From Methanonatronarchaeales archaeon (GTDB lineage Archaea > Halobacteriota > Methanonatronarchaeia > JAANXF01), in NCBI GenBank assembly GCA_018263395.1, contig JAANXF010000009.1:1-42523 (forward strand): a stretch of DNA of 42,523 nt. The letters run 5' to 3'. Shown piece by piece: positions 8,771 through 17,514 of the stretch; position 1 is the first letter of the stretch; the number at the start of each line of letters is the position of its first letter. The position numbers were made by a program, and so were the translations under genes. Below the pieces are notes generated by a model. That model searched no databases and was not told the DNA's origin. It was given only the letters and a program-made list of their open reading frames with translations.

Positions 8771-9511
8771 ATGGGGACGAAACAGGTCGAGATTGAGGAG
8801 AGAACCCTCGAACTCCTCGAATCCGAGGGGCACGAGGAGGAGACTATATCTGACACCATCGGGCGCCTCATCCCGGGATCCTCCTATAGAGACTTTGCTG
8901 GGGTCCTTGATGGGGAGGAAGTAGAGGGAGCCAAAGACAAAGATAAAAATAAAGATACGGCTGAAGAGACAGATGGCAGCGAGGGAAAGAAGGAGGTTAC
9001 TGCTGACGCAGAACCAATCTCGGCCACTTTCGAAACATTAACTGCTAGAGCTCAAGCTATTCCTGATCCAGTTCCAGAACTGGAAGGTCTTGAGCAAGAG
9101 ATTATCGACGAGATTGTGCCTAAAATTGAAGGGGGAGAATCTCTTGATGCAGATGATTCAAATAAGATTCTTCTGTTTTTCACCCTCTCACATGCAATTA
9201 TCGAACATCGGTCGACAAGACTCCTACACAGTAGCTTGATACACGAAGAGTTTCAGCACTCAAATGCAACATGGAACCTTCTTGGAGACAAACTCGGACA
9301 ATATCTTAGGCAAGAACTATTGCATAGATGTGGGGTTATCGGATCCGGCCTCTATGCTAAAGTTAATGAAGTTAGAAAGGCTCGTAATGATTTAGTACAC
9401 GATCCTCATGAGCGTATGGAGATGAATTCCTTAGACAAGAATGGGTTTGAGCGACTGGTCAGAGATACGGTTGAGGGTGTTAGAGAGTTAGACGATGTTC
9501 TAAAGGCGTAA
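8771..9511 (+). CDS. RHH-like N-terminus fused to a HEPN-like domain
   Basis: 246 aa, ATG start. Residues 1-35 (QVEIEERTLELLESEG...ISDTIGRLI) resemble the short ribbon-helix-helix/VapB-like antitoxin domains of haloarchaea (DUF7557-type). A low-complexity acidic/lysine linker follows (about 49-80). The C-terminal half is helical and contains VRKARNDLVHDP, giving R205-N206-x3-H210, the RX4-6H motif of HEPN ribonucleases or HEPN-like domains. Base composition is clearly lower in GC than the flanking icd and YedY-like genes, which suggests transfer. It could be a self-contained toxin-antitoxin fusion or an RNA-binding accessory protein. The domain calls are inference from motifs. Confidence 0.6.
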   Translation: MGTKQVEIEERTLELLESEGHEEETISDTIGRLIPGSSYRDFAGVLDGEEVEGAKDKDKNKDTAEETDGSEGKKEVTADAEPISATFETLTARAQAIPDPVPELEGLEQEIIDEIVPKIEGGESLDADDSNKILLFFTLSHAIIEHRSTRLLHSSLIHEEFQHSNATWNLLGDKLGQYLRQELLHRCGVIGSGLYAKVNEVRKARNDLVHDPHERMEMNSLDKNGFERLVRDTVEGVRELDDVLKA

Positions 9512-9578
9512 CAAATTAAGGATAAATGAGTGGTCTTGGTAGGCCTACTTTGGCACTGAGTTTTTTGAAGCTGCGCAC

Positions 9579-10139
9579 CTACGAGTACCTATCCTCCATC
9601 CACGGGTCCGCCGTGTCGGAGTATCCGCGCTTCTCCCAGTAGCCGAGCTCCTTCTCCGCGGTGAACGTGACGGAGGTGGCCCACTTGGCGGACTTGTACG
9701 CGTACTTGTGCGGCACGACGAGGCGAACCGGGCCGCCGTGCTTAGCGGATAGCGGCTCGCCCTCCATCTCGGTGGCGAACAGGACGTCGTCCCTCATCAG
9801 GTCCTCCAGCGGGGGGTCCGTGGTGTAACCATCGCCGCACCCTATCGTCGCGAAGTTGGCGGAATCGAGGCGCCCGGCCTCCTCGGCCACGGTTCGGAAC
9901 GGGACGCCGCGCCACTCGACGTCCAGCCTCGACCAGCCGGTGACGCAGTGGAAGTCCAGCGTCCGTTCCACGAGTCCGAAGTCCAGGAGCTCCTCCCAGG
10001 TCAGATCGAGTTCCTCCTCGACCGCGCCCTCGACCGCGAAGCGCCACTCCTCCCCGTCGAACTCGGGCACGCCGTCGTAGTGCAGGACCGGGAACCCCTC
10101 CGTGACGGACTGGCCGGGAGGGACGCGCTCCTCGCCCAT
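9579..10139 (-). CDS. Sulfite oxidase/YedY-like molybdopterin protein
   Basis: 186 aa. The ATG at 10139 (MGEERVPPGQSVTEGFPVLHYD) is chosen because earlier codons would run into dinB. This is a compact oxidoreductase molybdopterin-binding domain. The Mo-ligating cysteine is in LDFHCVTGWSRLDVEWRGV (about residue 66), with the cofactor-binding segments IGCGDGYTTDPPL and HGGPVRLVVPHKYAYKSAKW. No signal peptide or Tat motif is visible, so it is probably cytoplasmic. The substrate is unknown. It follows dinB on the same strand with 40 bp between. Confidence 0.88.
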   Translation of the reverse strand: MGEERVPPGQSVTEGFPVLHYDGVPEFDGEEWRFAVEGAVEEELDLTWEELLDFGLVERTLDFHCVTGWSRLDVEWRGVPFRTVAEEAGRLDSANFATIGCGDGYTTDPPLEDLMRDDVLFATEMEGEPLSAKHGGPVRLVVPHKYAYKSAKWATSVTFTAEKELGYWEKRGYSDTADPWMEDRYS

Positions 10140-10179
10140 GCTTCTAAGTGATGGTTCAGGGTACGTAAGCCTGTCGAAG

Positions 10180-11412
10180 TTACTTCTCTGAGGCGAACTC
10201 CTCAAGCCGTCTCTGCGGGTCTCGACCCGCCCGTCGCCGTTCGGTCCCGAAGGGGTCTCCATCGCCGCCCTCCCACTCGTCGAGGGAGGACTGGTCCCCG
10301 TCGGTGAAGCTGAGGCTGGAGACGCGGACGCCGAGCTTCCGCACCTCCGCGTCGCGGAACTCCCCCAGCAGGTCTAGCGCCACCTCCTCCAGGAGCTCCG
10401 GGTCGTCCACCGGTCCGGGCAGCGTCCTCTCCCGGGTCCTGACGTCGAACGGCGGCTCAACCACCTTGACGCCGACCGTCCTGTAGAGCGCTCCCCTCTC
10501 CCTCGCCCGCTGCGCCACGAGTCCGGCGAGGTCCTGGACCCTCTCCTCCTTCACGTCCGGGTCGTCGGTCGGCGGGCTGATCGACTTCTCCTTCGACAGG
10601 CTCTTCGGGTCCTCCGGGGGTGAGACCTCGCGCGGGTCGATGCCTCGGGTGCGGAGGTGCATCTCTCGTCCCCTGGAGCCGAAGGCAGCCGCGAGACTTT
10701 GCGGGTCGGCCGACGCGAGGTCGCCGGCGGTATCTATCCCCGTGTCCCGGAGCCGGTCGGCTGTGACGGGGCCGACGCCGTGTATCTCCTCAACGTCCAG
10801 GGGCGCGAAGAACTCCGCGACCTCTCCCGGCTCCACGACCACGAGGCCGTCGGGCTTCTCTAGGTCACTGGCGACCTTCGCCGCGCTCTTCGTCGGCGCC
10901 ACCCCGACGCTCGCCGTCAGGCCGATTTCGTCTTCGACTGCGGACTTCAGCCTCCGCGCGAACTCCCGCGGCTCGTCGCGGCTCCAGTCCACCGTCTCCG
11001 ACATGTCGAGATAGGCCTCGTCTATCGATACGGGTTCGAATACGTCCGCGAGCTCCCGGAGCAGCCCCCGCGCCTCCGCGCTCACCTTTTTGTAGAGAGC
11101 CATGTCCACGGGGCGGTAGTGACCGGCATCCTCCGGGCCCGGGGCCGACGGGTCGTCCGGGTCGGCGTCCTCCATTCGCGGAAGCAGCTCCAGCGCCCGC
11201 CCTATCGGCATTGCGGACCCGACGCCGAACTCCCGGGCCTCGTAGCTCGCGGTCGCCACCGCGCCCCACGGGTCCTCCGCGTCGTAACCCATGCCCACGA
11301 CGACGGGCTCGCCCCTCAGCCTGGGCTCCCGCAACCGCTCGCAGGCCGCGTAGAAGCAGTCCAGGTCGACGTGGACGACGACCCGGTCATCCCCCGATTC
11401 TGACAGCCGCAA
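10180..11412 (-). CDS. dinB: DNA polymerase IV (Y family)
   Basis: 410 aa, TTG start. A translesion polymerase that copies past damaged bases. Catalytic motifs are VVHVDLDCFYAACE (first Asp pair) and VFEPVSIDEAYLDMSE (Asp-Glu). The steric region YRPVDMALYKKVS follows the usual pattern, a helix-hairpin-helix (EIHGVGPVTADRLRDTGI) lies in the thumb, and the little-finger domain follows. The C-terminal tail (about 380-410) is acidic then basic and lacks a clear PCNA-binding box. The palm and fingers are complete and the length is slightly above the usual 350 aa. Confidence 0.95.
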   Translation of the reverse strand: MRLSESGDDRVVVHVDLDCFYAACERLREPRLRGEPVVVGMGYDAEDPWGAVATASYEAREFGVGSAMPIGRALELLPRMEDADPDDPSAPGPEDAGHYRPVDMALYKKVSAEARGLLRELADVFEPVSIDEAYLDMSETVDWSRDEPREFARRLKSAVEDEIGLTASVGVAPTKSAAKVASDLEKPDGLVVVEPGEVAEFFAPLDVEEIHGVGPVTADRLRDTGIDTAGDLASADPQSLAAAFGSRGREMHLRTRGIDPREVSPPEDPKSLSKEKSISPPTDDPDVKEERVQDLAGLVAQRARERGALYRTVGVKVVEPPFDVRTRERTLPGPVDDPELLEEVALDLLGEFRDAEVRKLGVRVSSLSFTDGDQSSLDEWEGGDGDPFGTERRRAGRDPQRRLEEFASEK

Positions 11413-11445
11413 CCCGCCTAGATTACTCCGCGGAGACGGTTAACT

Positions 11446-11540
11446 GGGGGAGGGGAGGTGGCCGAAATAGCCTGCGAAGGGACAGCCTGTAACCCTCTGG
11501 TGAGTCTCAACTGGTTCTTCGAATCGAAAGGCCCCTCCCC
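11446..11540. other. Long-range GC-rich inverted repeat, possible structured RNA
   Basis: GGGGAGGGG (11447-11455) is complementary to CCCCTCCCC (11532-11540), closing a 95-base stretch that also contains TTCGAAT. It lies in the gap upstream of dinB and before the 41-aa gene. The layout recalls a tRNA acceptor stem, but D, anticodon and T arms cannot be fitted. It could be an untranslated RNA, a decayed tRNA or chance. Confidence 0.25.
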
Positions 11541-11624
11541 TAAACGCCATCTCACTAAACAATACTTTCGGCCCACTCTCTCTGCGAAAACGGTGAACAC
11601 CCTTAAGAACACCTCTTAATCGAG

Positions 11625-11750
11625 ATGAAAACCGCCGCCAAACAGGTCCAGGGACGCCTCGCCTCCGAGGGCCCCCTCGTCTACACCGAGATCTGCCCCG
11701 ACGGCGAGGAGGCCGAGGTCATGGACTTCCGCTTCGTCAGCCGGGCATAG
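11625..11750 (+). CDS. Small protein of 41 aa, unknown function
   Basis: ATG at 11625, stop TAG at 11748. The product starts MKTAAKQVQGRLASEGP and ends FVSRA. Almost every codon ends in G or C, as in neighbouring real genes, and the segment fills the gap before endonuclease V in the same direction. A central ICPDGEEAEVMDF part has one Cys. No family was recognised; it could be a small standalone protein or a chance frame. An AT-rich stretch, CCTCTTAATCGAG, lies just before the start. Confidence 0.45.
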   Translation: MKTAAKQVQGRLASEGPLVYTEICPDGEEAEVMDFRFVSRA

Positions 11751-11786
11751 AAAGCCTCATGGAGCGCCGGCCCCTGTTTAGGGCCG

Positions 11787-12473
11787 ATGGAGCCCTCCCT
11801 ACCTGACCCGTCGACCTGGACGCACCTAACCAAGGAGGGCCTCTACCGGCTTCAGGAAGAGGTGGCGGAGCGGGCCACTTTCGACGACGAGGGCGGGGAC
11901 GTCGAACGCGTGGCCGGCGTAGACCAGGCATTCCCGGGCGACCTCGTCCTCTCCTGCGTCGTCTCCATGGAGGGCGAAGATGTGGTGGAGCGCTCGGCCG
12001 CAGAGGGCGAGACCCCGATGCCCTACGTCCCCGGCCTCCTCGTGTTCAGGGAGATGCCTACGGCGATGGCGGCCGTCGAGAGCCTAGACGACGAGCCGGA
12101 CGCCCTGCTGGTCGACGGCTCCGGCGCCATCCACCCCCGGTTCGCCGGCCTCGCGACGCACCTCGGCGTCGCGCTCGACCTGCCAACGGTGGGCGTCATC
12201 AAGAACCTGCTCTGCGGCGAGACCGAGGAGCCGACGGAGGTGGGGGAGGCGAACCCGGTCCTGTACGAGGGCCGTCTCGTCGGTTACTCGTTCCTGTCGA
12301 AGGAGCGGTGCAACCCGGTGTACGTCTCCCCTGGACACCGTTTCTCTCCGGAGGGCGCTCTGGACCTCGTCCGGGAGTGGCTCACGGGACACAAGCTCCC
12401 GGAGCCCATCTTTCTCGCGGACAGGTGCGTGGACGAGTACGGGGCCGGGAGCCGGCAGCCCCCGCCCGGCTAG
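11787..12473 (+). CDS. nfi: Endonuclease V (deoxyinosine-specific)
   Basis: 228 aa, ATG start. It nicks DNA, and in some relatives RNA, near deaminated adenine (inosine). The family hallmarks are all present: VAGVDQAF with the first metal-binding Asp (about residue 46), PMPYVPGLLVFREMP (the Tyr wedge and catalytic Glu, about 94-108), LLVDGSGAIHPRFAGLATHLGV (second Asp and His, about 123-144) and VGVIKNLLCGE. Full length. The stop overlaps the convergent ferritin-like gene by 4 bases. Confidence 0.94.
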   Translation: MEPSLPDPSTWTHLTKEGLYRLQEEVAERATFDDEGGDVERVAGVDQAFPGDLVLSCVVSMEGEDVVERSAAEGETPMPYVPGLLVFREMPTAMAAVESLDDEPDALLVDGSGAIHPRFAGLATHLGVALDLPTVGVIKNLLCGETEEPTEVGEANPVLYEGRLVGYSFLSKERCNPVYVSPGHRFSPEGALDLVREWLTGHKLPEPIFLADRCVDEYGAGSRQPPPG

Positions 12474-12976
12474 ATCAGGCGCGTATTCTCCCGGACGTCT
12501 CCTTCCAGCAGTGACTCGAGGGCCGCGGAGTGCTTCCGCTCGTGGTCGAGGACCCTCTCTCCAGCCCTCTCCAGCCTCTCCCGTACCTCGTTCGTCTCCA
12601 CCCCGTCGATGGATGCTTCCTCGAGGACGTCCAGGAGCTTGTCGTAGAACCCGACCATGCGGCGGTTCGTCTTCGACAGGGAGTCGAGGGCCTCGTCGAG
12701 CGGGATTTTCTCCTCGGACATGCTGTGCTCTGAGGCGTCCCGGTGGAGCGCCACGACCCCGACGTCCATCTCCAGGTCCTTCGCGATGTCGAGCAGGCAC
12801 GTAAGGTGTTTCTCCTCGTCGAACTTGATGTCGAGCATGGTCTCCTTCGTGTCTTCGAATCCCTCGCTGTCGAGGCCGTCGTACACGCGCCAGAAGTGCC
12901 TGCCCTCGGCGACCTCGAGCGCCATCGCCTGCCGTATGAGGCCCTCCAGGGTCTTCGCGTTCGATGCGTTGGACAT
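12470..12976 (-). CDS. Ferritin-like diiron protein
   Basis: 168 aa from ATG 12976; a GTG at 12985 would add three residues. It is a four-helix bundle by pattern, with Glu in helix 1 (LEVAEGRHFW) and two EXXH iron-ligand motifs, DEEKH and HERKH, spaced as in rubrerythrin/ferritin-like proteins. There is no rubredoxin or other cysteine domain, so it is not a full rubrerythrin. It may act in iron handling or peroxide reduction; the substrate is unknown. Confidence 0.7.
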   Translation of the reverse strand: MSNASNAKTLEGLIRQAMALEVAEGRHFWRVYDGLDSEGFEDTKETMLDIKFDEEKHLTCLLDIAKDLEMDVGVVALHRDASEHSMSEEKIPLDEALDSLSKTNRRMVGFYDKLLDVLEEASIDGVETNEVRERLERAGERVLDHERKHSAALESLLEGDVRENTRLI

Positions 12977-13085
12977 TTCTACCACTAATGTAAGGCGTCG
13001 CCCGGGCAGCCTTAGTCTTTTTCGTTCTGCACCCCTTAGATACAGAGGGTGCTCGTGGCGCTCCGCGCTGGAATTTTCTCGACCC

Positions 13086-13634
13086 TCAGTACTCGATTCC
13101 TTTCCGGGCCTCGACCCCCTCGTCGTAGGGGTGCTTCACCTTCTTCATCTGCGTCACGAGGTCGGCCGCCTCCTCGATCTCCGGTAGCCTCTCGTGGCTC
13201 CCGGTCAGGACGAGCTCCGTTTCCTGGGCCTTCCTTTCGATGAGGTCGAGCACATCTTCGCGTGATAGCAGCCCCATCGACACGGCGTACAGCACCTCGT
13301 CCAGTATCACCAGGTCGTGCTCCCCGGAGGACGCCGCCTCTCGGCCAGCCTCCAGCCCCTCCTTCGCGGCCTCCACGTGCTCCTCCCTGTTCTCCTCCCT
13401 GTTCTCCTCCATGACCCACCCCTCGGTGCCGAAGCGCTCGTACGTGAATCCGTCCAGCTCCTCGATGACCCGTATCTCGCCGGGGAGGTCGACCTTCTCG
13501 GTGCTACCCTTCACGAACTGGACCAGGTGGACGTCGAAGCCGCTGCCGACCGCCCTCACGCCGAGCCCCAACGCGGCCGTGGTCTTTCCCTTACCGTCGC
13601 CCCAGTAGACGTGGACGAGGCCGGTGGGCGCCAT
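13086..13634 (-). CDS. cobO: Cob(I)alamin adenosyltransferase (CobO/BtuR type)
   Basis: 182 aa, ATG start. It transfers the adenosyl group of ATP to cob(I)alamin, completing adenosylcobalamin. The P-loop GDGKGKTTAALGLGVRA is at about residues 12-28. LVQFVKG, LVILDEVLYAVSMGLL and LVLTGSHERLP (family GR-P segment with His in place of Arg) follow in order. The chain carries a small acidic insert, ENREENREEHVE, encoded by a 12-bp tandem DNA repeat near 13385-13410. Other cobalamin genes are absent here. It is divergent from polX. Confidence 0.93.
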   Translation of the reverse strand: MAPTGLVHVYWGDGKGKTTAALGLGVRAVGSGFDVHLVQFVKGSTEKVDLPGEIRVIEELDGFTYERFGTEGWVMEENREENREEHVEAAKEGLEAGREAASSGEHDLVILDEVLYAVSMGLLSREDVLDLIERKAQETELVLTGSHERLPEIEEAADLVTQMKKVKHPYDEGVEARKGIEY

Positions 13635-13690
13635 GGTCCCGAATCTGGCCCAGGGAGTTTAGCACCACCGATGCCCGCGGCTTTCGACGC

Positions 13691-13698
13691 CTTAAAGT
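13691..13698 (+). promoter_or_regulatory. polX: TATA box for polX
   Basis: CTTAAAGT lies 23-30 bases before ATG 13721, consistent with a leaderless transcript. Confidence 0.4.
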
Positions 13699-13720
13699 CC
13701 CTGAGCCGTATCTTCAAACC

Positions 13721-15433
13721 ATGAAGAACCGTCTGGTGGCGGAGAAGCTCAGGGAGCTCGGGGACCTGCTAGAGGCGCAGGACGTCGAGTGGAAGCCCCG
13801 CGCCTACCGCAGAGCCGCCGATACGGTGGAGTCCCTGGACGGGGACGTAGCGGACCTCGACGAGGAGGAGCTGATGGAGCTCCCCGGAATCGGGGAGTCC
13901 ATAGCGAAGAAAATCAGGGAGATCTCCGAGACGGGCCGGCTCTCCGCACTGGGGCGGCTGAAGGAGGAGCTCCCGGTGGCCATGGAGGAGCTCACTGTGG
14001 TGGAGGGAATCGGGCCCAGGACCGCTCGGAGGCTGTACGAGGGACTCGGCGTCAAGGACCTCGACGGGCTGGAGCGGGCCGCCAGCGAGGGGGATATACG
14101 GGAGCTGAGCGGGTTCGGAGAGAGGTCGGAGGAGAAGATACTGGAGGGCATCGCGTTCGCACGAAGGGCGAGGGAGAGGGAGCTGCTGGGAGTCGTGCTC
14201 CCCGTCGTCGCCCGCGAGATGGAGGAGGCCCTCGCCTCCCTGGAGGAGACGGGCGCCGTGGACGTCGCGGGCTCCATCAGGCGCCGCAGGGAGACAGTCG
14301 GGGACGTAGACCTGCTCGCGGTGTCGTCGGACCCTGTAGCAGTCATGGACGCCTTCGTCTCGACGGACGACGTTTCGGACGTGCTTCAGGAGGGGGAGAC
14401 GCGCTCCTCCGTGCGCCTCGACGACGGCCTGGAGGTCGACCTCCGAATCGTCGAGGAGGAGAGCTACGGCTCTGCCATGATGTACTTCACGGGCTCAAAG
14501 GAACACAACGTCGCGGTCAGGACCCACGCAATCGGCCTGGGCTACAAGCTGAACGAGTACGGCCTCTTCCGGGACGATGAACGGATCTCCGGCGGCACCG
14601 AGGAGGAGGTGTACGGGAAGCTGGATATGCAGTTCGTGCCGCCGGAGCTGAGGGAGGACCGCGGCGAGGTTGAGGCCGCTCTGGAGGGAGAGCTTCCAGA
14701 GCTGCTGGATTACGGGGGGACAAGAGGCGACCTCCACGTCCATACCGAGAGCAGCGACGGCTCAAACACGGCGCGCGAGATGGCGGAGGCCGCGGCCGAG
14801 CGCGGACTGGAGTACGTCTGCGTCTCGGACCACACCGGGGAGGTCGCCATAACGACGGGCCAGGACGCTGGGGCCCTCCTGAAGCAGAGGGAGGAGCTCC
14901 GGGAGCTGAACGACGAACTCGAGGGAATCGAGGTCCTCAGCGGCGTGGAGGTCGACGTCCTGAAGGACGGCTCGCTCGACGTCGAGGCGGAGACCCTGGA
15001 TCAGCTCGACTGCGTGACGGCCTCGGTTCACAGCGGGTTCGACATGGAGGAGGACCAGATGACGGACCGCATCGTTTCGGCGCTGCGGGACTACCCCGTC
15101 CACGTGCTGGGGCACCCGACGGGACGAAAGATTCGGAAGAGAAAGCCCTACGCCGTCGATCTCGGCAGGGTGTTCGAGGTCGCGCTGGAGGAGGACGTCG
15201 CGATGGAGGTGAACAGCTTCCCGGAGCGACTGGACCTCCGCGACGTGGACGTGAAGGAGGCCGTCGAGGTGGGCGTTAAGCTCGCGGTAAACACCGACGC
15301 TCACAGGACGGCCCACTTCCGGAACGCGGAGTTCGGCGAGGCCACGGCGAGGAGGGGCTGGGCCACGTCGGACGACGTGGTCAATGCCTGGCCGCTCGAC
15401 GAGCTGAGGAGGTGGCTCGGGAGGGAGAGGTAG
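13721..15433 (+). CDS. polX: Family X DNA polymerase with PHP domain
   Basis: 570 aa, ATG start. A gap-filling repair polymerase joined to a PHP phosphoesterase. The N-terminus has helix-hairpin-helix motifs (LMELPGIGESIAKKI, VVEGIGPRTARRLYEGL, LSGFGERSEEKI). The nucleotidyltransferase core has AGSIRRRRETVGDVDLLAV (first two catalytic Asp) and LEVDLRIV (third Asp), then FTGSKEHNVAVR. From about residue 335 the PHP domain follows with DLHVHTESSDGSNT, VCVSDHTG, LSGVEVDVL, VHVLGHPTGR and LAVNTDAH metal ligands. All active-site residues of both domains appear intact. This is the usual bacterial/archaeal PolX layout. Confidence 0.95.
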   Translation: MKNRLVAEKLRELGDLLEAQDVEWKPRAYRRAADTVESLDGDVADLDEEELMELPGIGESIAKKIREISETGRLSALGRLKEELPVAMEELTVVEGIGPRTARRLYEGLGVKDLDGLERAASEGDIRELSGFGERSEEKILEGIAFARRARERELLGVVLPVVAREMEEALASLEETGAVDVAGSIRRRRETVGDVDLLAVSSDPVAVMDAFVSTDDVSDVLQEGETRSSVRLDDGLEVDLRIVEEESYGSAMMYFTGSKEHNVAVRTHAIGLGYKLNEYGLFRDDERISGGTEEEVYGKLDMQFVPPELREDRGEVEAALEGELPELLDYGGTRGDLHVHTESSDGSNTAREMAEAAAERGLEYVCVSDHTGEVAITTGQDAGALLKQREELRELNDELEGIEVLSGVEVDVLKDGSLDVEAETLDQLDCVTASVHSGFDMEEDQMTDRIVSALRDYPVHVLGHPTGRKIRKRKPYAVDLGRVFEVALEEDVAMEVNSFPERLDLRDVDVKEAVEVGVKLAVNTDAHRTAHFRNAEFGEATARRGWATSDDVVNAWPLDELRRWLGRER

Positions 15434-15440
15434 CCGCCGG

Positions 15441-15710
15441 CTAGTACCTCACCTCGAAGCCTTTCAGCCCCTTCGGCTCCTCCCGCTCGACCTCTACGGT
15501 CTCCACGCGGGCCGCGGCGGAGCCGTCGCGGCACCACTTCAGCATCTCGTCAACTTTGGACCCTTCGCCCTCGAAGACGGCCTCCACTCGGCCGTCCGGG
15601 AGGTTCCTCACCCAGCCCGAGACGCCGAGCTCCCGGGCCCTCTCCCTCGTGCCGGCCCGGTAGAAGACCCCCTGGACCCTGCCTGAGACGAAGACGTGGG
15701 CTCGGTCCAC
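15441..15710 (-). CDS. acyP: Acylphosphatase
   Basis: 89 aa, ATG start. It hydrolyses the carboxyl-phosphate bond of acylphosphates. It shows VFVSGRVQGVFYRAGTR with the catalytic Arg (phosphate loop) and GWVRNLPDGRVEAVFEGE with the catalytic Asn. Normal length for the family. It is convergent with polX, 7 bp away. Confidence 0.95.
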   Translation of the reverse strand: MDRAHVFVSGRVQGVFYRAGTRERARELGVSGWVRNLPDGRVEAVFEGEGSKVDEMLKWCRDGSAAARVETVEVEREEPKGLKGFEVRY

Positions 15711-15805
15711 GTTTTCACGTCCCCGTGCCGGTTGAAAAAGCTGCCGCCCCGCCCAGATGGCCGTCGGCTTCTCGGGTTCCCCCTGCCCCCGTTACCCTGC
15801 TCCCC

Positions 15806-16861
15806 CTACGGAGAGCCGGAAGGGACCCAGCTGCAGCAGGGGTCAGGCGCCATGTAGCTACCGGTGACGCCGTAGGCCCTCGCACGGCACCCGAAGCAGC
15901 TCTCCCTGAACTCGCAGACTCCGCACTTGCCCTCGAGCAGCGAGGGGTCCCGTAGCTCGCGGAACAGCTCCGAGTCCCTGTACACGTCCATGAAGTGTTC
16001 GTCGCGGACGTTCCCGGCCTGCACCGGGAAGTATCCGCAGGGGTACACGTCTCCCCGGTGGTCCACGAAGGCGAAGCCGTAGCCGGCCATGCAGCCCCGT
16101 CCTCCTGCGGACGCCCCGGGCGACCCGGTACCCGCTCTGGCCCGGATGCGTCTGTACTGCGGACCGCAGGTTACCTTGACCCCCGCACCATCCCCCCCCG
16201 AGAGGGAGTTTACCCACCTGAGGACGCGCTCGTATCTGGTGGCCCCGAGCTCGTCCTTCACCTCTCCCCTGCCCGTCGGGACGAGCATGAAGACGTCCCA
16301 GGCAGCGGCCCCGAGCTCCCCGACCCTATCGTACATCGCGGGAAGGTCGTCCACGTTGCGCTTCGTGACCGTGGTGTTTATCTGGTACTCGAGGCCCGCG
16401 TCCCGGGCGTGCCCCAGGCCGGTTACGGCCGATTCGAAGGAGCCGGGGACCCCGCGGAAGTCGTCGTGCACCTCGGGTGTGGAGCCGTCTATACTCACCG
16501 ATATCCTCCTGACCCCCGCATCGAGGATTCTCTCCACGCTATCCGGAGTGAGCAGGGTTCCGTTGGGGGACATGACCACTCTGAGGCCCCTGCCGTCGGC
16601 GTAGGATGCCACGTCGTAGACGTCCTCCCTGAGCATGGGCTCCCCGCCCGTAATTATGAATATAGGGCTTGAGAACTCCGCTATCTGGTCCACCAGGTTT
16701 ATGACCTCCCTCCTACCGAGCTGGTCCGGGGCCCCCTCGGGCTGTGCCTCGGCCCTGCAGTGACGACACGCGAGGTTACAGGCCCTGGTGGATTCCCAGG
16801 CCACGAGAAGCGGGTGTTCGGCGGGGTCGACTGGGCGGTGGGGAGCCCCCGGACCCCTCAC
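15806..16861 (-). CDS. Radical SAM/SPASM protein, AhbD-like
   Basis: 351 aa, GTG start. The N-terminal radical SAM cluster motif is TRACNLACRHCRAEA (CxxxCxxC, about residues 31-37), followed by GGEPMLRED (SAM-binding). The C-terminal SPASM region binds a second Fe-S cluster: CMAGYGFAFVDHRGDVYPCG, then CGVCEFRESCFGCRARAYGVTG and DPCC near the end. This C-terminus matches the AhbC/AhbD/NirJ group, in which AhbD converts Fe-coproporphyrin to heme in archaea. No other heme gene is beside it, so a peptide-modifying SPASM role is an alternative. The stand-alone gene has about 190 bp of non-coding DNA upstream. Confidence 0.8.
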   Translation of the reverse strand: MRGPGAPHRPVDPAEHPLLVAWESTRACNLACRHCRAEAQPEGAPDQLGRREVINLVDQIAEFSSPIFIITGGEPMLREDVYDVASYADGRGLRVVMSPNGTLLTPDSVERILDAGVRRISVSIDGSTPEVHDDFRGVPGSFESAVTGLGHARDAGLEYQINTTVTKRNVDDLPAMYDRVGELGAAAWDVFMLVPTGRGEVKDELGATRYERVLRWVNSLSGGDGAGVKVTCGPQYRRIRARAGTGSPGASAGGRGCMAGYGFAFVDHRGDVYPCGYFPVQAGNVRDEHFMDVYRDSELFRELRDPSLLEGKCGVCEFRESCFGCRARAYGVTGSYMAPDPCCSWVPSGSP

Positions 16862-17047
16862 GTTTCCGGTCCTCCGCCGGGGCGTCCGACGGAGGCCCCG
16901 AAAACGGTTCCAGAGATCCGGGGAATCCGGTGCGGCGCCTCGTCCCGGGTGAAAGGTCCGTCTGCCCGATTTATCGAAGAGGAGGGGTTCCGCCGGCTGG
17001 ACCGACAGCGGGGGGCCGCACCGAGAGGACGTTCAGCGTACAAGGCT

Positions 17048-17356
17048 TCAGGAAAGCTCTGCCAGAACGGGCTTCAGCTCCTCTCCGACCGCGTCCAGCT
17101 CGACCGTCCTCCTGACGTCGTGCTCCACGCCCTCGGTCAGAGGCGAGCTTTCGAGCAGGTCCATGACCTCCTCCTCGTCCCGGGCCTCGAATACCTTGTA
17201 CGACGAGTGCTCCCCGGGGAATACGCCGCTATCCACGACCTTCCCCTCCTCCTGCAGCTCCTCGAAATAGCTCAAACTGTCCAGAAACGACTCCAGAAAC
17301 CCGCGGCTGAGCTCCCCGTTCTCCTTGCTCCTTCTCGTAATAACCAGAAACTTCAT
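17048..17356 (-). CDS. YciI/muconolactone isomerase-like small protein
   Basis: 102 aa. ATG 17356 (MKFLVITRRSKENG) is chosen over an upstream GTG because the beta strand begins at once there, as in the family. It is a dimeric ferredoxin-like alpha/beta protein by pattern, with a late FEARDEEEVMDLLESSPL segment typical of YciI/MIase proteins. No enzymatic function is established for such archaeal members. It is divergent from ilvD. Confidence 0.6.
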   Translation of the reverse strand: MKFLVITRRSKENGELSRGFLESFLDSLSYFEELQEEGKVVDSGVFPGEHSSYKVFEARDEEEVMDLLESSPLTEGVEHDVRRTVELDAVGEELKPVLAELS

Positions 17357-17514
17357 GGCGCCAAAATCCCTCCAAAAAACCATATATGTTGCGTGAAAGA
17401 GGGGTGCCTTCCCGGGGCGCCGTACCTCGAATAGAGACGATGCAAGGGAGCCAGTGCATCCCGGGCGGCAGCAGCACCCTCGTCGTGACCGTTTCGCGGA
17501 CGCACCGCGCCGGG

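Noticed and set aside
11447-11540. tRNA gene (Ser/Trp-like) between dinB and the 41-aa gene
   Set aside because: Acceptor-like arms pair, but no D loop, anticodon stem-loop of the right size or T stem can be formed.
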